A stretch of 64,000 bases of DNA, taken from positions 186,001 to 250,000 of the forward strand of contig CAVYIF010000019.1 in NCBI GenBank assembly GCA_963768585.1, given 5' to 3'. This stretch comes from CAVUNY01 sp963768585 (GTDB lineage: Bacteria > Chloroflexota > Anaerolineae > Anaerolineales > Anaerolineaceae). Below are positions 34,064-42,929 of this stretch, one piece after another. How positions within the stretch are numbered: the first letter of the stretch is position 1; every line of letters starts with the position of its first letter. A program made the translations under genes and the position numbers. A model generated the notes under the pieces. The model was not told the origin of the DNA. It ran no database searches and worked only from the letters and a program-made list of their open reading frames with translations.

Positions 34064-35311
34064 TCAACCCTGGGACTGCGCTTTGGATGCCTGCTCGGGT
34101 TCTTCAACCTTTCCGGGCAGCTTCAACACGAACGGCATTCCGGCCAGCATAACCCCTGCGCTGATCATAAAGGCGGTGTGCAGGCCAAACCGGTCGCCAA
34201 GCATGCCGACCAGCAGGGTGGAAAGCGAGGTGAGAGCGAAATTCAGCGCCATATAGATGCCGTTGGCCAGCGCGCGCGACCCGCGCGCCTGCTCCTGCAC
34301 CAGGGCCATGAGAACCGGTGTAGTGGAGAGCATGGTCAGTCCCACCAGCAGCAGCGCGGGGAACTGCAGCCAACCCCGCACATTGAGGAACAGCAGCACG
34401 GCCAGCGGGGCAGCCAGCGACATGACAATCATCACTCGCCGCCGCCCGAGCCGGTCGCTGACCACCCCGCCGAACAGCGCGCCGATCACGCCGGCCGCTT
34501 CCATAACCGAAAGCGACGCGCCCGCCAGCCACAAACCGGCCCCGGTTTCGGTCATATACGTCGGCAGGAAGGTGGTAATCGAAGCGAAGAGCAGTCCCCG
34601 GGTAAAGATCATGCCGACCAGAATGAAGATCAGCGGGCGGATCGACTGGATAGCGCTGCCCCAGGCCAGGCGGTTGGCCGCCGGTGGGCGGTAATCGGGG
34701 GCGTGGCGCAGGCGCAGGTAGAGCATCAGCGAAGCGGCCACCCCGCCGAAGACCAGCCAGGGCAGCCCGCGCGGGGTGAGCAGCGCTACCGCGCTGACCA
34801 GGATCAGCGGACCCAGGGTGCGCGCCGTTTCACCGGCGACCATCCAGAAGCTCATGCCGCGCCCCAGATATTTGCCGGAGAGCGTGCCCACGATCACCGG
34901 GCCGATGGCGTGCAGCCCGGCTGAGTTCAGCCCGGCCACTACCAGCAGCAGGGCCAGCAGGGCGTAAGTCGGTGCAATTCCCAGCAGGGTCATCAGGCCG
35001 GCCGCCACGGTGGGGGCGGTGATCACCAGGATCTTGAGGTTGAACCGGTCGCCCAGGTGGCCCACCAGCGGTTGGAGCAGCGAGGGCAGCTGGTAAAAAA
35101 CCGAAAGCAGCCCGGCCGCGGTCTTGGTCAGGCTGAGGTTTTCGATGAGCACCGGCAGCAGCGGTGCCAGGAAGGCCGAATACGTATCGTGGAAGAAATG
35201 CGCTGAGGAGACGGTCGCCACGCCGGCAGTTTCAAAGCGTTCAACATTCGCTGCGGATTCAGAGGGCGCCTGGCCGGTGAGTTCGACTGTATTTGCGTTA
35301 GCGGACGGCAA
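34064..35311 (-). CDS. MFS transporter
   Basis: The 415-residue protein has about 12 membrane helices and the MFS loop motif GHLGDRFN after helix 2, repeated as GVVSDRLGRRRVM in the second half, with PLLPVLIENLSLTKTAAGLL and a fosmidomycin-resistance-like layout (FFHDTYSAFLAPLLPVL). Start is a TTG at 35311, because CAGGAG lies five bases upstream. It probably exports a small compound. It sits between EcfS and the peptidase on the minus strand, so all three may be one transcript. Confidence 0.9.
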   Translation of the reverse strand: MPSANANTVELTGQAPSESAANVERFETAGVATVSSAHFFHDTYSAFLAPLLPVLIENLSLTKTAAGLLSVFYQLPSLLQPLVGHLGDRFNLKILVITAPTVAAGLMTLLGIAPTYALLALLLVVAGLNSAGLHAIGPVIVGTLSGKYLGRGMSFWMVAGETARTLGPLILVSAVALLTPRGLPWLVFGGVAASLMLYLRLRHAPDYRPPAANRLAWGSAIQSIRPLIFILVGMIFTRGLLFASITTFLPTYMTETGAGLWLAGASLSVMEAAGVIGALFGGVVSDRLGRRRVMIVMSLAAPLAVLLFLNVRGWLQFPALLLVGLTMLSTTPVLMALVQEQARGSRALANGIYMALNFALTSLSTLLVGMLGDRFGLHTAFMISAGVMLAGMPFVLKLPGKVEEPEQASKAQSQG

Positions 35312-35344
35312 GGAGACTCCTGACTGGGTAAGTTATGGAATATT

Positions 35345-35899
35345 TCAAAGGTCGGCCCCTTTGCGCCCGGTATCGATCTGGCGCCAGGCGGCGACCACTG
35401 CCAGCACAATGACGGCCGAAAGTCCGACCTCGGGCAGCCCGTTGGCGACGGCTATGCCGCCTAATACAGCCCACGGCAGCAGGCCATACAGGCCGATCAC
35501 CCCTAAAACCAGGATGGTATTGGTCAGGCTGCCGGCGATTCCCGCGCCCAACAGGCCAGCCACCGGCCAGCGCTTGAGCGCCTGCCATACCAGCCAGGCT
35601 GCCGGGCCGATGAACAGGCGCGGCAGCACCGAGAGGATCGGGTTGGTGAACCATACGTCGGTCGGGCCGTTGGGTGCCACCGCGGCCTGGATCATACTGA
35701 ACAGGCCGAATATCAGGCCAATCAACGCACCTACTACCGGGCCTTCCAGCACGGCGCCGATGATCACCGGTACATGCATGATGGTCAATGAAACGCCGCC
35801 AAACCAGGGAATGAAACCCCAGCGGGTAGCGCCAAGCAGAATGGAAATTGCGCTGAGTACACCGGCGATCACAATTTTGCGCGTACGCGAAGAGGACAT
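35345..35899 (-). CDS. ECF transporter S component
   Basis: The 184-residue, six-helix membrane protein begins RKIVIAGVLSAISILLGATR and has GGVSLTIMHVPVIIGAVLEG and GALIGLIFGLFSMIQA, the usual beginning of ECF S components such as PanT and FolT-type proteins. It would bind a vitamin and use the EcfAA'-T module at 29290-31944. The vitamin is uncertain. ATG 35899 follows TTTTGGAG. TTGTGA (35962-35957) and TACAAT (35940-35935), 16 bp apart, form a likely promoter. Confidence 0.87.
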   Translation of the reverse strand: MSSSRTRKIVIAGVLSAISILLGATRWGFIPWFGGVSLTIMHVPVIIGAVLEGPVVGALIGLIFGLFSMIQAAVAPNGPTDVWFTNPILSVLPRLFIGPAAWLVWQALKRWPVAGLLGAGIAGSLTNTILVLGVIGLYGLLPWAVLGGIAVANGLPEVGLSAVIVLAVVAAWRQIDTGRKGADL

Positions 35900-35934
35900 G
35901 GTGAGTCTCCAAAAGGATTGAAAAGTTTGTGCGA

Positions 35935-35962
35935 ATTGTAGCATATTCCCAAACCTTCACAA
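35935..35962 (-). promoter_or_regulatory. Likely promoter of the EcfS-MFS-peptidase run
   Basis: On the minus strand, TTGTGA and TACAAT are separated by 16 bp, upstream of the EcfS start at 35899. The fit is moderate. Confidence 0.4.
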
Positions 35963-36063
35963 CCTGTTCGTTTGGCCTTCACATCTTCTTCACAACTTTC
36001 CCTTAATATAGAGTTATAAAACAGGCGAAAACGATTGTCTGAAAAAAAACGAGGAGAATTCAC

Positions 36064-36657
36064 ATGAAAAAGTGGTTAACATTAGCTGGTATTGCAGTTT
36101 TGACGGTTCTGGCCGTGGCGACCGTGGTGTCGGCCCAGACGCCGCAGCAAACCCCCCAACCGTTTGGCCAGGGGTTTGGGCAGGGTATGATGGGTCGAGG
36201 CCAGCAGGCTGGTATTGGTCGCGGGGCTATGATGGGCGGTCAGGTGGATGGAGACGAAGGCCCGATGCATGATGGCATGGTTGCTTATTTTGCCGAGAAG
36301 CTCGGCTTGAGCGCGGATGTTGTCGAAGGTCGCCTGGATGCGGGTGAAACGATGTGGCAGATTGCCGAGTCGCAAGGCATGGCGGCTGCCGATTTCACAG
36401 CTTTGATGCAGGATGCCCGCAATGCCGGGGTTGACGCCGCCGTTCAGGCCGGTCTGATGACCCAGGAGCGGGCCGATTGGATGAATCAGCGCTCACAAGA
36501 TATGCCCATGTTCCAGGAAGGGTTCGACCCCGAAGACTGCCCGATGTACGGCGGCTCGGCCGCAGGCCCACAGGCCGGCTACGGCATGCGCGGCGGGCGT
36601 GGTGGTGGAATGGGCGGGCGCTATAATCAGGCTCCGTCGAATACGGTAACCCAATAG
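36064..36657 (+). CDS. Secreted Gly/Met-rich protein of unknown function
   Basis: The 197-residue protein has a signal peptide (KKWLTLAGIAVLTVLAVATVVSAQ), then a Gly/Gln/Met-rich stretch (PFGQGFGQGMMGRGQQ). A small helical centre follows (VAYFAEKLGLSADVVEGRLD, MWQIAESQGMAAADFTALM, AAVQAGLMTQERADWMNQ), which resembles short LysM-like or DUF2680-type repeats for counting or binding. The C-terminal tail is Gly/Arg/Met-rich (GMRGGRGGGMGGR). Met and His richness might suit metal binding, but this is a guess. GAGGAG lies before the ATG; a terminator follows. Confidence 0.78.
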   Translation: MKKWLTLAGIAVLTVLAVATVVSAQTPQQTPQPFGQGFGQGMMGRGQQAGIGRGAMMGGQVDGDEGPMHDGMVAYFAEKLGLSADVVEGRLDAGETMWQIAESQGMAAADFTALMQDARNAGVDAAVQAGLMTQERADWMNQRSQDMPMFQEGFDPEDCPMYGGSAAGPQAGYGMRGGRGGGMGGRYNQAPSNTVTQ

Positions 36658-36676
36658 TATTCTTTCAAAATTAAAT

Positions 36677-36719
36677 AACCAGGGCGTTTTGAACTTTTAT
36701 TGATCAAAACGCCCTGGTT
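36677..36719. terminator. Intrinsic terminator between convergent genes
   Basis: Arms AACCAGGGCGTTTTGA and TCAAAACGCCCTGGTT pair perfectly (16 bp) around an 11-base loop and are followed by GCTTTT. It lies between the secreted protein (+) and the LacI gene (-). Confidence 0.85.
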
Positions 36720-36738
36720 GCTTTTAAGGGGTGGGTAT

Positions 36739-37782
36739 TTAATAAGTACTGGCGTGTTCCAGGCACCGCCCGCTGGATTCGCGCACGATCAGCGGGCTTT
36801 CGGTCATGATGCTGTCCCCGGGCGCATCTGGATCATGGATCATCTTGCGCAGCATCTGCACGGCCGTCATCCCCATGCGGTATTTGGGCTGAGAAATGGT
36901 GGTCAGCGGTGGGCTGGCATGGGCGGCGATGGCGATATCGTCGAAGCCGACCACCGACAGGTTCTCCGGAACACGCAGCCCGGCCGTGCGTAAGCCGTGC
37001 TCCACGCCAACCGCAATCGCATCGTTAAAACATACAAAAGCCGTTGGCAGTTCGGCCTTGGGCTGGGCCAACAAAGCGCTGATCACGTGGTAGCCGCCGT
37101 CCATCTCCTGGCCGGGCGGGCAAACCAGCGACCATTCAGGCCGCAGGCAGTGTCCAGCTTCCTGTAAAGCCAGTTCCACCCCCTTCCTGCGCGCAGCGGA
37201 AATATCCAGGTCGGGATCGGAATTGGAAACAAAGCCAATTCGGGTATGCCCCAACATCATCAGGTGTTGGGTTATCCGGTAGCCCGCATTTTCAAAATCG
37301 ACCGTAATACTGCTTAAAGCCGGGCCCAGCGCGCGCCGGTTGATCACAAGCATGGGAATACGGCGGCGTGACTGCACTTCAGCCAGGCCTGGGAAAATGG
37401 GCGAGCCCATCAAAATTACCGCATCTGCCACATGCTTGCTCAGTTTTTGGAGAATTTGCTGCTGGCGCTGGGGCGCATCCGTCAGTGTGAACAGAATGGT
37501 CAGCATTCCGTAACTGTCGGCTTCTTCCTGCACGCCGCGAATGATCTCCGGAAAATAGGCGTTGAGCAGATCGCCGGTAATTACCGCGATGGTCTGCTCG
37601 AGACCCTTGGATTGTGAGCGGCGTGGTTCAAAACCTAATTCAGTGATCGCAGCGTTGATCCGCTTTCGCGTTTCTTCATTGATAGGCCCCGAATTATTGA
37701 TCAATCGCGAAACCGATGTGATCGAAACATTCGCCCGCCGGGCGACATCTGCTAATGTCACACGAGAGGAAGCTTTAGCCAT
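36739..37782 (-). CDS. LacI-family transcriptional regulator
   Basis: The 347-residue protein has the LacI helix-turn-helix and hinge (VTLADVARRANVSITSVSRL, then GPINEETRKRINAAITELGF) and a periplasmic-binding-protein-like sensor domain (IAVITGDLLNAYFPEIIRGV, GYRITQHLMMLGHTRIGFVS, FDDIAIAAHASPPLTTI). It probably senses a sugar. ATG 37782 follows GCAGGTGA. Its own upstream DNA has palindromes (37832-37845 and nearby), which are good operator candidates. The glycan locus from 38751 to 46505 on the other strand is the likely target set. Confidence 0.93.
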   Translation of the reverse strand: MAKASSRVTLADVARRANVSITSVSRLINNSGPINEETRKRINAAITELGFEPRRSQSKGLEQTIAVITGDLLNAYFPEIIRGVQEEADSYGMLTILFTLTDAPQRQQQILQKLSKHVADAVILMGSPIFPGLAEVQSRRRIPMLVINRRALGPALSSITVDFENAGYRITQHLMMLGHTRIGFVSNSDPDLDISAARRKGVELALQEAGHCLRPEWSLVCPPGQEMDGGYHVISALLAQPKAELPTAFVCFNDAIAVGVEHGLRTAGLRVPENLSVVGFDDIAIAAHASPPLTTISQPKYRMGMTAVQMLRKMIHDPDAPGDSIMTESPLIVRESSGRCLEHASTY

Positions 37783-37831
37783 ATTCACCTGCCCTGCAGA
37801 TATTGCGCGTTGATAATTTCATTATCGCATC

Positions 37832-37845
37832 ATTTTCATGAAAAA
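37832..37845. promoter_or_regulatory. Candidate LacI-type operator
   Basis: ATTTTCATGAAAAT is a perfect 14-bp palindrome 50 bp upstream of the LacI start. Close by are GCGAA-A-TTCGC (37850-37860) and a GAAATT..AATTTC pair. LacI-family sites are short even palindromes, usually with CG at the centre, so the A/T centre is not typical. Confidence 0.45.
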
Positions 37846-38042
37846 TCAAGCGAAATTCGCCGGAAAATTTCATGATAAATTGAATGGCTTATTTAAAAGG
37901 GGCATGTTGCAGTTGGCAAAAATCAGGTTGTCAGGGTGCAGATGTGTTTATAGTCGAAGTATAATTAAAGTTAATCAAAATACTGTGGGGGTGCGAGGTT
38001 AAAAGCGCCTGCATCCTGCCAATCTTTTCACAGGAGAGTGTT

Positions 38043-38570
38043 GTGGATGCGTTAGAAGCCATTGGCAAACGGCGCAGCGTGCGCCGGTACACCGGGGAGC
38101 CGATTCCCCGAGAGCAACTGCTGCAGATTGTAGATGCAGGCCGTCTGGCGGCTTCTGGGAACAACCGCCAACCCTGGGAATTTATTATTGTCACGGACCG
38201 TGTCCTGATCGAGCAGTTGAAAGTGGCATCCCAATGGATGGAAAAAGCCGCGGCAATCATCGCCGTGGTTTTGGACCCGACTTCGCGCTGGTGGTTGGAG
38301 GATGGGTCTGCGGCGGTGCAGAATATGCTGGTTGCCGCCACTGCGCTCGGTTATGGTTCGTGCTGGTTGGAGGGATACACCATCCCGCGCGAAGAAGAAT
38401 TTAAAACGCTGCTGGGAGTGCCGCCTGATAAACGGCTGCTGACCCTTGTTCCGGTCGGCGTGCCGGTAGATTGGCCGGAGAAAGATAAGAAGCCCCTCGC
38501 GTCGGTTGTATTTTGGGACCGGTATCCTGAATCCGATTCGCCAGCTCCTCAAGGGGATCCTACCCCGTGA
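38043..38570 (+). CDS. Nitroreductase-family flavoprotein
   Basis: The 175-residue protein starts VDALEAIGKRRSVRRYTGEP and contains IVDAGRLAASGNNRQPWEFI, the FMN-binding arginine and serine pattern of nitroreductases. AVQNMLVAATALGYGSCWLE and the C-terminal VPVDWPEKDKKPL complete the fold. It would reduce quinones, nitro compounds or flavins with NAD(P)H. The start is GTG 38043, preceded by AGGAGAG. It is divergent from LacI (260-bp gap). It ends 180 bp before the GH130 gene; that gap holds nothing recognisable. Confidence 0.9.
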   Translation: MDALEAIGKRRSVRRYTGEPIPREQLLQIVDAGRLAASGNNRQPWEFIIVTDRVLIEQLKVASQWMEKAAAIIAVVLDPTSRWWLEDGSAAVQNMLVAATALGYGSCWLEGYTIPREEEFKTLLGVPPDKRLLTLVPVGVPVDWPEKDKKPLASVVFWDRYPESDSPAPQGDPTP

Positions 38571-38750
38571 CCGGTTTGATTTCATAAAGGTGCCCACCAT
38601 AGCTGCGGGCAGCTCGCCTTTTTTGGTTCGCCACCGTCCCGCGCGATTGGTATGCGGCAGCCGGGGGCAATTATGCTCATCAACGGGTGGCTGGCGGCCC
38701 AGCTGCCCGTTGAAACCCGAAACCACAAAACCAGGGAATATTTTCACACC

Positions 38751-39734
38751 ATGACTGACCTCAAATCTGCTGCCTGTATCAGCCGCTACCCGGACAATCC
38801 GGTGTTGTCGGCAAAAGATGTGCCTTTCGAGGCGCTGTTAATTTTCAACGCTGGCGTGACCCGCTTTCAGGGGCGTTACGTGATGGTCTTTCGCAACGAC
38901 CATGGGCAGCATCCTTCCACGCCGCATCCTCTGCGCACCAACCTTGGCCTGGCTTTCAGTGCCGACGGCCTCCACTGGGAGGTGCAGCCCAGGCCCTGCT
39001 TCGATCTGCGCGATGAAGAAATTCGCCGCGGCTATGACCCGCGCCTGACGGTCATCGATGGGCGCTGCTACATGTGCTTTGCGGTCGATACCCGCCACGG
39101 CATTCGTGGTGGCATCGCGGTCACCGAGGATTTCGAGCGTTTCGAGATTCTCAGCCTGAGTGCCCCGGACAACCGCAACATGGTCCTCTTTCCGCAGCGG
39201 ATCGGCGGCAAATACGTGCGCCTGGAGCGGCCCTTCCCGGTGTACGGGCGCGGCGGGGTCGACCGCTTCGATATCTGGTGTTCCGATTCGCCTGACCTGC
39301 GCTACTGGGGAAACACCCAACTGGTGCTGGGGGTGGAAGATGTGCCCTTTGCCAATGATAAGCTCGGCCCGGCTGCGCCGCCCGTGCGCACCGAAAAAGG
39401 CTGGCTGACTACCTTCCACGCCGTGGACCGCGACCCTTCGCGGGGCAAGAACGGCTGGGAAGACCGGTGGCAGAAGCGCTACTGTGCCGGAATTATGCTC
39501 CTCGACCTGGAAGATCCCTCCAAAGTGATCGGGATGAGTAAACTCCCGCTGATCGCCCCTGAAGCACCGTACGAGGTTGAAGAAGGCTTCCGCACCAACG
39601 TGATTTTTCCCGGCGGCATGATCCTTGAGGATAGCGGTGAGGTTAAAATCTATTACGGCGCTGCCGATACCGTTGAGTGCCTGGCTACGGCCGAGGTGGG
39701 TGAGTTGATCAAACTATGTACCGAAAGGCGTTGA
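38751..39734 (+). CDS. GH130 glycoside phosphorylase/hydrolase
   Basis: The 327-residue protein shows the GH130 five-bladed propeller motifs: ALLIFNAGVTRFQGRYVMVF, RGYDPRLTVIDGRCYMCFAV, VRLERPFPVYG, LGPAAPPVRTEKGWLTTFHA and VKIYYGAADTVECLATA. GH130 enzymes phosphorolyse or hydrolyse beta-mannosides. ATG 38751 is preceded by AGGGA at an unusual distance of about 15 bases; an upstream in-frame ATG at 38652 has no homologous tail. It opens a run of same-strand glycan genes ending at 46505. Confidence 0.9.
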   Translation: MTDLKSAACISRYPDNPVLSAKDVPFEALLIFNAGVTRFQGRYVMVFRNDHGQHPSTPHPLRTNLGLAFSADGLHWEVQPRPCFDLRDEEIRRGYDPRLTVIDGRCYMCFAVDTRHGIRGGIAVTEDFERFEILSLSAPDNRNMVLFPQRIGGKYVRLERPFPVYGRGGVDRFDIWCSDSPDLRYWGNTQLVLGVEDVPFANDKLGPAAPPVRTEKGWLTTFHAVDRDPSRGKNGWEDRWQKRYCAGIMLLDLEDPSKVIGMSKLPLIAPEAPYEVEEGFRTNVIFPGGMILEDSGEVKIYYGAADTVECLATAEVGELIKLCTERR

Positions 39735-39770
39735 GCGATTGCCAATCGGGCCGGTGCTAAAGGAGAGCTT

Positions 39771-41492
39771 ATGCTGTACCCGCAGTTAAATCCATATCGC
39801 CAGATGACGAGTCTGGATGGTTTCTGGGATTTTCGCTTCGACCCGGACGAAGAAGGCAAGCCAGCCGGGTGGAGCGGGGGTTTCGCGGACGGGCGCCCGA
39901 TTGCGGTCCCGGCCAGCTGGAATGACCAGTTTTCTGACCACCGCGAATACCTGGGCACGGCCTGGTACCAGACCCGTTTCGACCGCTCCTGGGGTTGGGA
40001 GGATAAAAAGGTCTTCGTGCGCTTCGCTTCGGTCAACTATCTGGCCGAGGTCTGGCTGAACGGCACCTACCTCGGCCAGCATGAGGGCGGCCATTTGCCG
40101 TTCCAGTTCCAAATTTCGGCCTTGCTCAAGCCCGAAGGCAACCTGCTGGTCGTGCGCGTAGACGGCGCCCTGGCGCCGGACCGGGTGCCGCCGGGAAATG
40201 TGCCCGCCGACCCGCTGCATTCTTTTGCCAACAGCGTCAACTACCCGCCCGGTTCGTTTGATTTCTTTCCTTTCTGCGGCATCCAGCGCCCGGTGCTGCT
40301 GGTTGCCGTGGCGCCAACCGCGCTGGAAGATCTGACTGTGACCACGACAATTCAAGGCAGCACAGGCTCGGTCCATATCCGTTTGGAGCGTCCGGCCGGT
40401 TCTGCAGCGCGGGTGCGCTTGCAGGGTCACGGCGCGGACCTGTCGGCAGAGACCGGCGGCGACACCCTGGCTTTAAGCGTCCCGCAGGCTGCCTTCTGGG
40501 CGCCCGGTGCGCCCAACCTGTACGACCTGACGGTGGAGTTGCTGCAAGACGGGCAGGTTTTTGACCGCTATACCTTGCCGGTGGGCATCCGCACCATCCA
40601 GGTTGTAGGTGACGCCCTGCTGCTCAACGGGCAGCCCATTTACCTCAAGGGCTTTGGCCGTCATGAGGATTTCCCCGTAACCGGGCGCGGGCTGGTCGAA
40701 GCAGTCATCGTCAAGGATTATTCTTTAATGGCATGGATGGGGGCCAATTCCTTTCGCACCACCCATTACCCTTACTCCGAACAGATGATGGATCTGGCCG
40801 ACCGGCTGGGCTTTCTGGTGATCGATGAAATCCCGGCGGTGGGCCTGTTCTTTGCTGAGACAGGGTTGAGCCGCCGTTTGCAAGTGTGCCGCGGCTACGT
40901 GCGCGAGCTGATCGACCGCGACAAGAACCGCCCTTCGGTCATCATGTGGAGTCTGGCGAACGAACCCCATTCCCGCCCGCAGGCGGCGGTGCCCTTTTTT
41001 CGCGAGCTGTATGACCTGGCCAAGTCGTTGGATGCTACCCGACCGGTGACGATCGTCAGCCATATCGGCGTGGACGATCTCTCGTTTGAATTCCTCGACA
41101 TCCTGTGTTTGAACCGCTACTATGGTTGGTATACTCAGAGCGGGCGCATCGAGGAGGGGCTCCCGCTGCTGGCCCAGGAAATCGACGCCATGCACGAGAA
41201 GTTCCACAAACCGCTCATCCTGACCGAGTTTGGCGCCGATACGATCCCCGGGCACCATGCCCAGCCGCCCGAAATGTTCAGCGAGGAGTACCAGGCCGAG
41301 TTTATCGAGCGTACCATCCAGACCATCCGCGCGCGTCCCTTTGTGGTCGGCGAGCATGTCTGGAACCTGTGCGATTTTAAGACCGGTCAGGCCGTGCACC
41401 GTGTGCAGAGCCTGAACCTGAAAGGTGTTTTCACTCGCGACCGCCGGCCTAAGCTGGCCGCGCACAAACTACGCGAACTTTGGAAGGACTAA
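39771..41492 (+). CDS. GH2 beta-glucuronidase-like glycosidase
   Basis: The 573-residue enzyme has the GH2 domain order: sugar-binding jelly roll (LDGFWDFRFDPDEEGKPAGW, EYLGTAWYQTRF, VWLNGTYLGQHEGGHLPF), Ig-like domain and TIM barrel. The acid/base Glu lies in SLANEPHSRPQAA and the nucleophile Glu in ILTEFGADTIPG. The length and HEGGH-type motif fit bacterial beta-glucuronidases, about 600 residues. It would release glucuronic acid. No signal peptide is present. AGGAG precedes the ATG. The UDP-glucose dehydrogenase gene starts 4 bp after its stop. Confidence 0.92.
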   Translation: MLYPQLNPYRQMTSLDGFWDFRFDPDEEGKPAGWSGGFADGRPIAVPASWNDQFSDHREYLGTAWYQTRFDRSWGWEDKKVFVRFASVNYLAEVWLNGTYLGQHEGGHLPFQFQISALLKPEGNLLVVRVDGALAPDRVPPGNVPADPLHSFANSVNYPPGSFDFFPFCGIQRPVLLVAVAPTALEDLTVTTTIQGSTGSVHIRLERPAGSAARVRLQGHGADLSAETGGDTLALSVPQAAFWAPGAPNLYDLTVELLQDGQVFDRYTLPVGIRTIQVVGDALLLNGQPIYLKGFGRHEDFPVTGRGLVEAVIVKDYSLMAWMGANSFRTTHYPYSEQMMDLADRLGFLVIDEIPAVGLFFAETGLSRRLQVCRGYVRELIDRDKNRPSVIMWSLANEPHSRPQAAVPFFRELYDLAKSLDATRPVTIVSHIGVDDLSFEFLDILCLNRYYGWYTQSGRIEEGLPLLAQEIDAMHEKFHKPLILTEFGADTIPGHHAQPPEMFSEEYQAEFIERTIQTIRARPFVVGEHVWNLCDFKTGQAVHRVQSLNLKGVFTRDRRPKLAAHKLRELWKD

Positions 41493-41496
41493 GGAT

Positions 41497-42873
41497 ATGA
41501 CCAATATTTTATGCATTGGCGCCGGTTACGTCGGCGGCCCTACAATGGCGGTGATCGCCAGCCACTGCCCCCAGCACCGGGTGGTGGTGGTGGATATTAA
41601 TGCGGCGCGTATCGCAGCCTGGCAGTCGGACCGCCTGCCGATCTACGAGCCTGGGTTGGAAGCGGTCGTGCGCTCAGCCCTGAACCGCAATCTGTTCTTT
41701 TCCACCGAAGTCGACCGCCACATCGATGAGGCGGATATCATCTTTGTCAGCGTGAATACCCCCACCAAAACCTTTGGCCAGGGGGCGGGCCGCGCGGCGG
41801 ACTTGCAGTACTGGGAGAAAACTGCCCGCCAGATTCTGCACAACGCCACCACGCCCAAAATTGTGGTCGAGAAAAGCACGCTGCCCGTACGTACGGCCGA
41901 GGCCATGGAGCAAATTCTTAACTACAATTCCAAGGGATTGCATTTCGACGTGATCTCCAATCCGGAATTCCTGGCCGAAGGTACTGCCGTACAGGATATG
42001 GAAAACCCCGACCGGGTGCTGGTCGGCGGCAAAGACTCGATCTCTGGCCAAAAAGCGATCCAGGCCATTGTGGATATTTACGCCCAGTGGATACCGCGCG
42101 AACGCATTCTTACCACCAACCTGTGGTCCAGCGAGCTTTCCAAGCTGGCGGCGAATGCTTACCTGGCGCAGCGGGTCTCATCTATCAACGCCATTTCGGC
42201 CCTGTGCGAGAAAACCGGGGCGGATGTGACTGAAGTCGCCCACGCCATTGGTCTGGATAACCGCATTGGCCCGCGTTTCTTACGCGCCAGCGTGGGTTTT
42301 GGCGGCTCCTGCTTTAAGAAAGACATCCTCAACCTGGTCTACCTGTGCGAGTTTTACGGGTTGAAAGAGGTTGCCAACTACTGGGAACAGGTGGTGAGCA
42401 TGAACGAGCACCAGCAAACCCGTTTTGTTTCCAACATTGTCTCGTCCCTGTTCAACACCATCGCCGGCAAGCGCATTGCCCTGTTCGGCGCGGCCTTTAA
42501 GGCCAACACCAGCGATACCCGCGAATCGCCGGCTCTGGCAGTATGCCGCGGGCTGCTGGCGGAGCATGCCGAGGTGGTTATCACTGACCCCTACGCGCTT
42601 GAAAACGCGCGCGATGAATTGGGCGAGCAGGCCGACAGGGTAATCTTTGAGCCGGACCCCTACGCTGCCGCTCGGGAAGCCCATGCGATCGCCGTCGTGA
42701 CCGAATGGGCGCAATACACTGAATTAGATTACAAAGCGATCTTCGCCTCAATGATCAAACCAGCGTTTATCTTCGATGGGCGCAATATCCTGGACCATAA
42801 GCGCCTGTATGCACTCGGCTTTAACGTGTACGCCATTGGTAAGCCGCCCCTGACCCATAATCATGCGGATTGA
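41497..42873 (+). CDS. ugd: UDP-glucose 6-dehydrogenase
   Basis: The 458-residue protein has an N-terminal Rossmann fold (ILCIGAGYVGGPTMAVIASH), VNTPTK, ISNPEFLAEGTAVQDME, and the catalytic Cys in SVGFGGSCFKKDILNL. The C-terminal UDP-binding domain has FGAAFKANTSDTRESPAL. It oxidises UDP-glucose to UDP-glucuronate with NAD+. Its place, 4 bp after a glucuronidase and before a heparinase-type lyase, is odd for a biosynthetic enzyme in a degradation locus; it may provide a sugar nucleotide or help to remake the polymer. The long MHF-type eukaryote-like UGDH branch is also possible by length. Confidence 0.94.
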   Translation: MTNILCIGAGYVGGPTMAVIASHCPQHRVVVVDINAARIAAWQSDRLPIYEPGLEAVVRSALNRNLFFSTEVDRHIDEADIIFVSVNTPTKTFGQGAGRAADLQYWEKTARQILHNATTPKIVVEKSTLPVRTAEAMEQILNYNSKGLHFDVISNPEFLAEGTAVQDMENPDRVLVGGKDSISGQKAIQAIVDIYAQWIPRERILTTNLWSSELSKLAANAYLAQRVSSINAISALCEKTGADVTEVAHAIGLDNRIGPRFLRASVGFGGSCFKKDILNLVYLCEFYGLKEVANYWEQVVSMNEHQQTRFVSNIVSSLFNTIAGKRIALFGAAFKANTSDTRESPALAVCRGLLAEHAEVVITDPYALENARDELGEQADRVIFEPDPYAAAREAHAIAVVTEWAQYTELDYKAIFASMIKPAFIFDGRNILDHKRLYALGFNVYAIGKPPLTHNHAD

Positions 42874-42929
42874 ATTGAAGAAACCGGCGCGCCTGCCCCT
42901 TGAGGCGGGACGCAAAGAAAAGGTGTTGT

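Noticed and set aside
37928..37965. TTGTCA and TATAAT before the nitroreductase as a promoter pair
   Set aside because: The spacing of 26 bp is too long for a sigma-70 promoter, so I did not list it.
38652..38750. Upstream start for the GH130 gene
   Set aside because: The 33 added residues show no likeness to GH130 and the homologous part begins just after ATG 38751.
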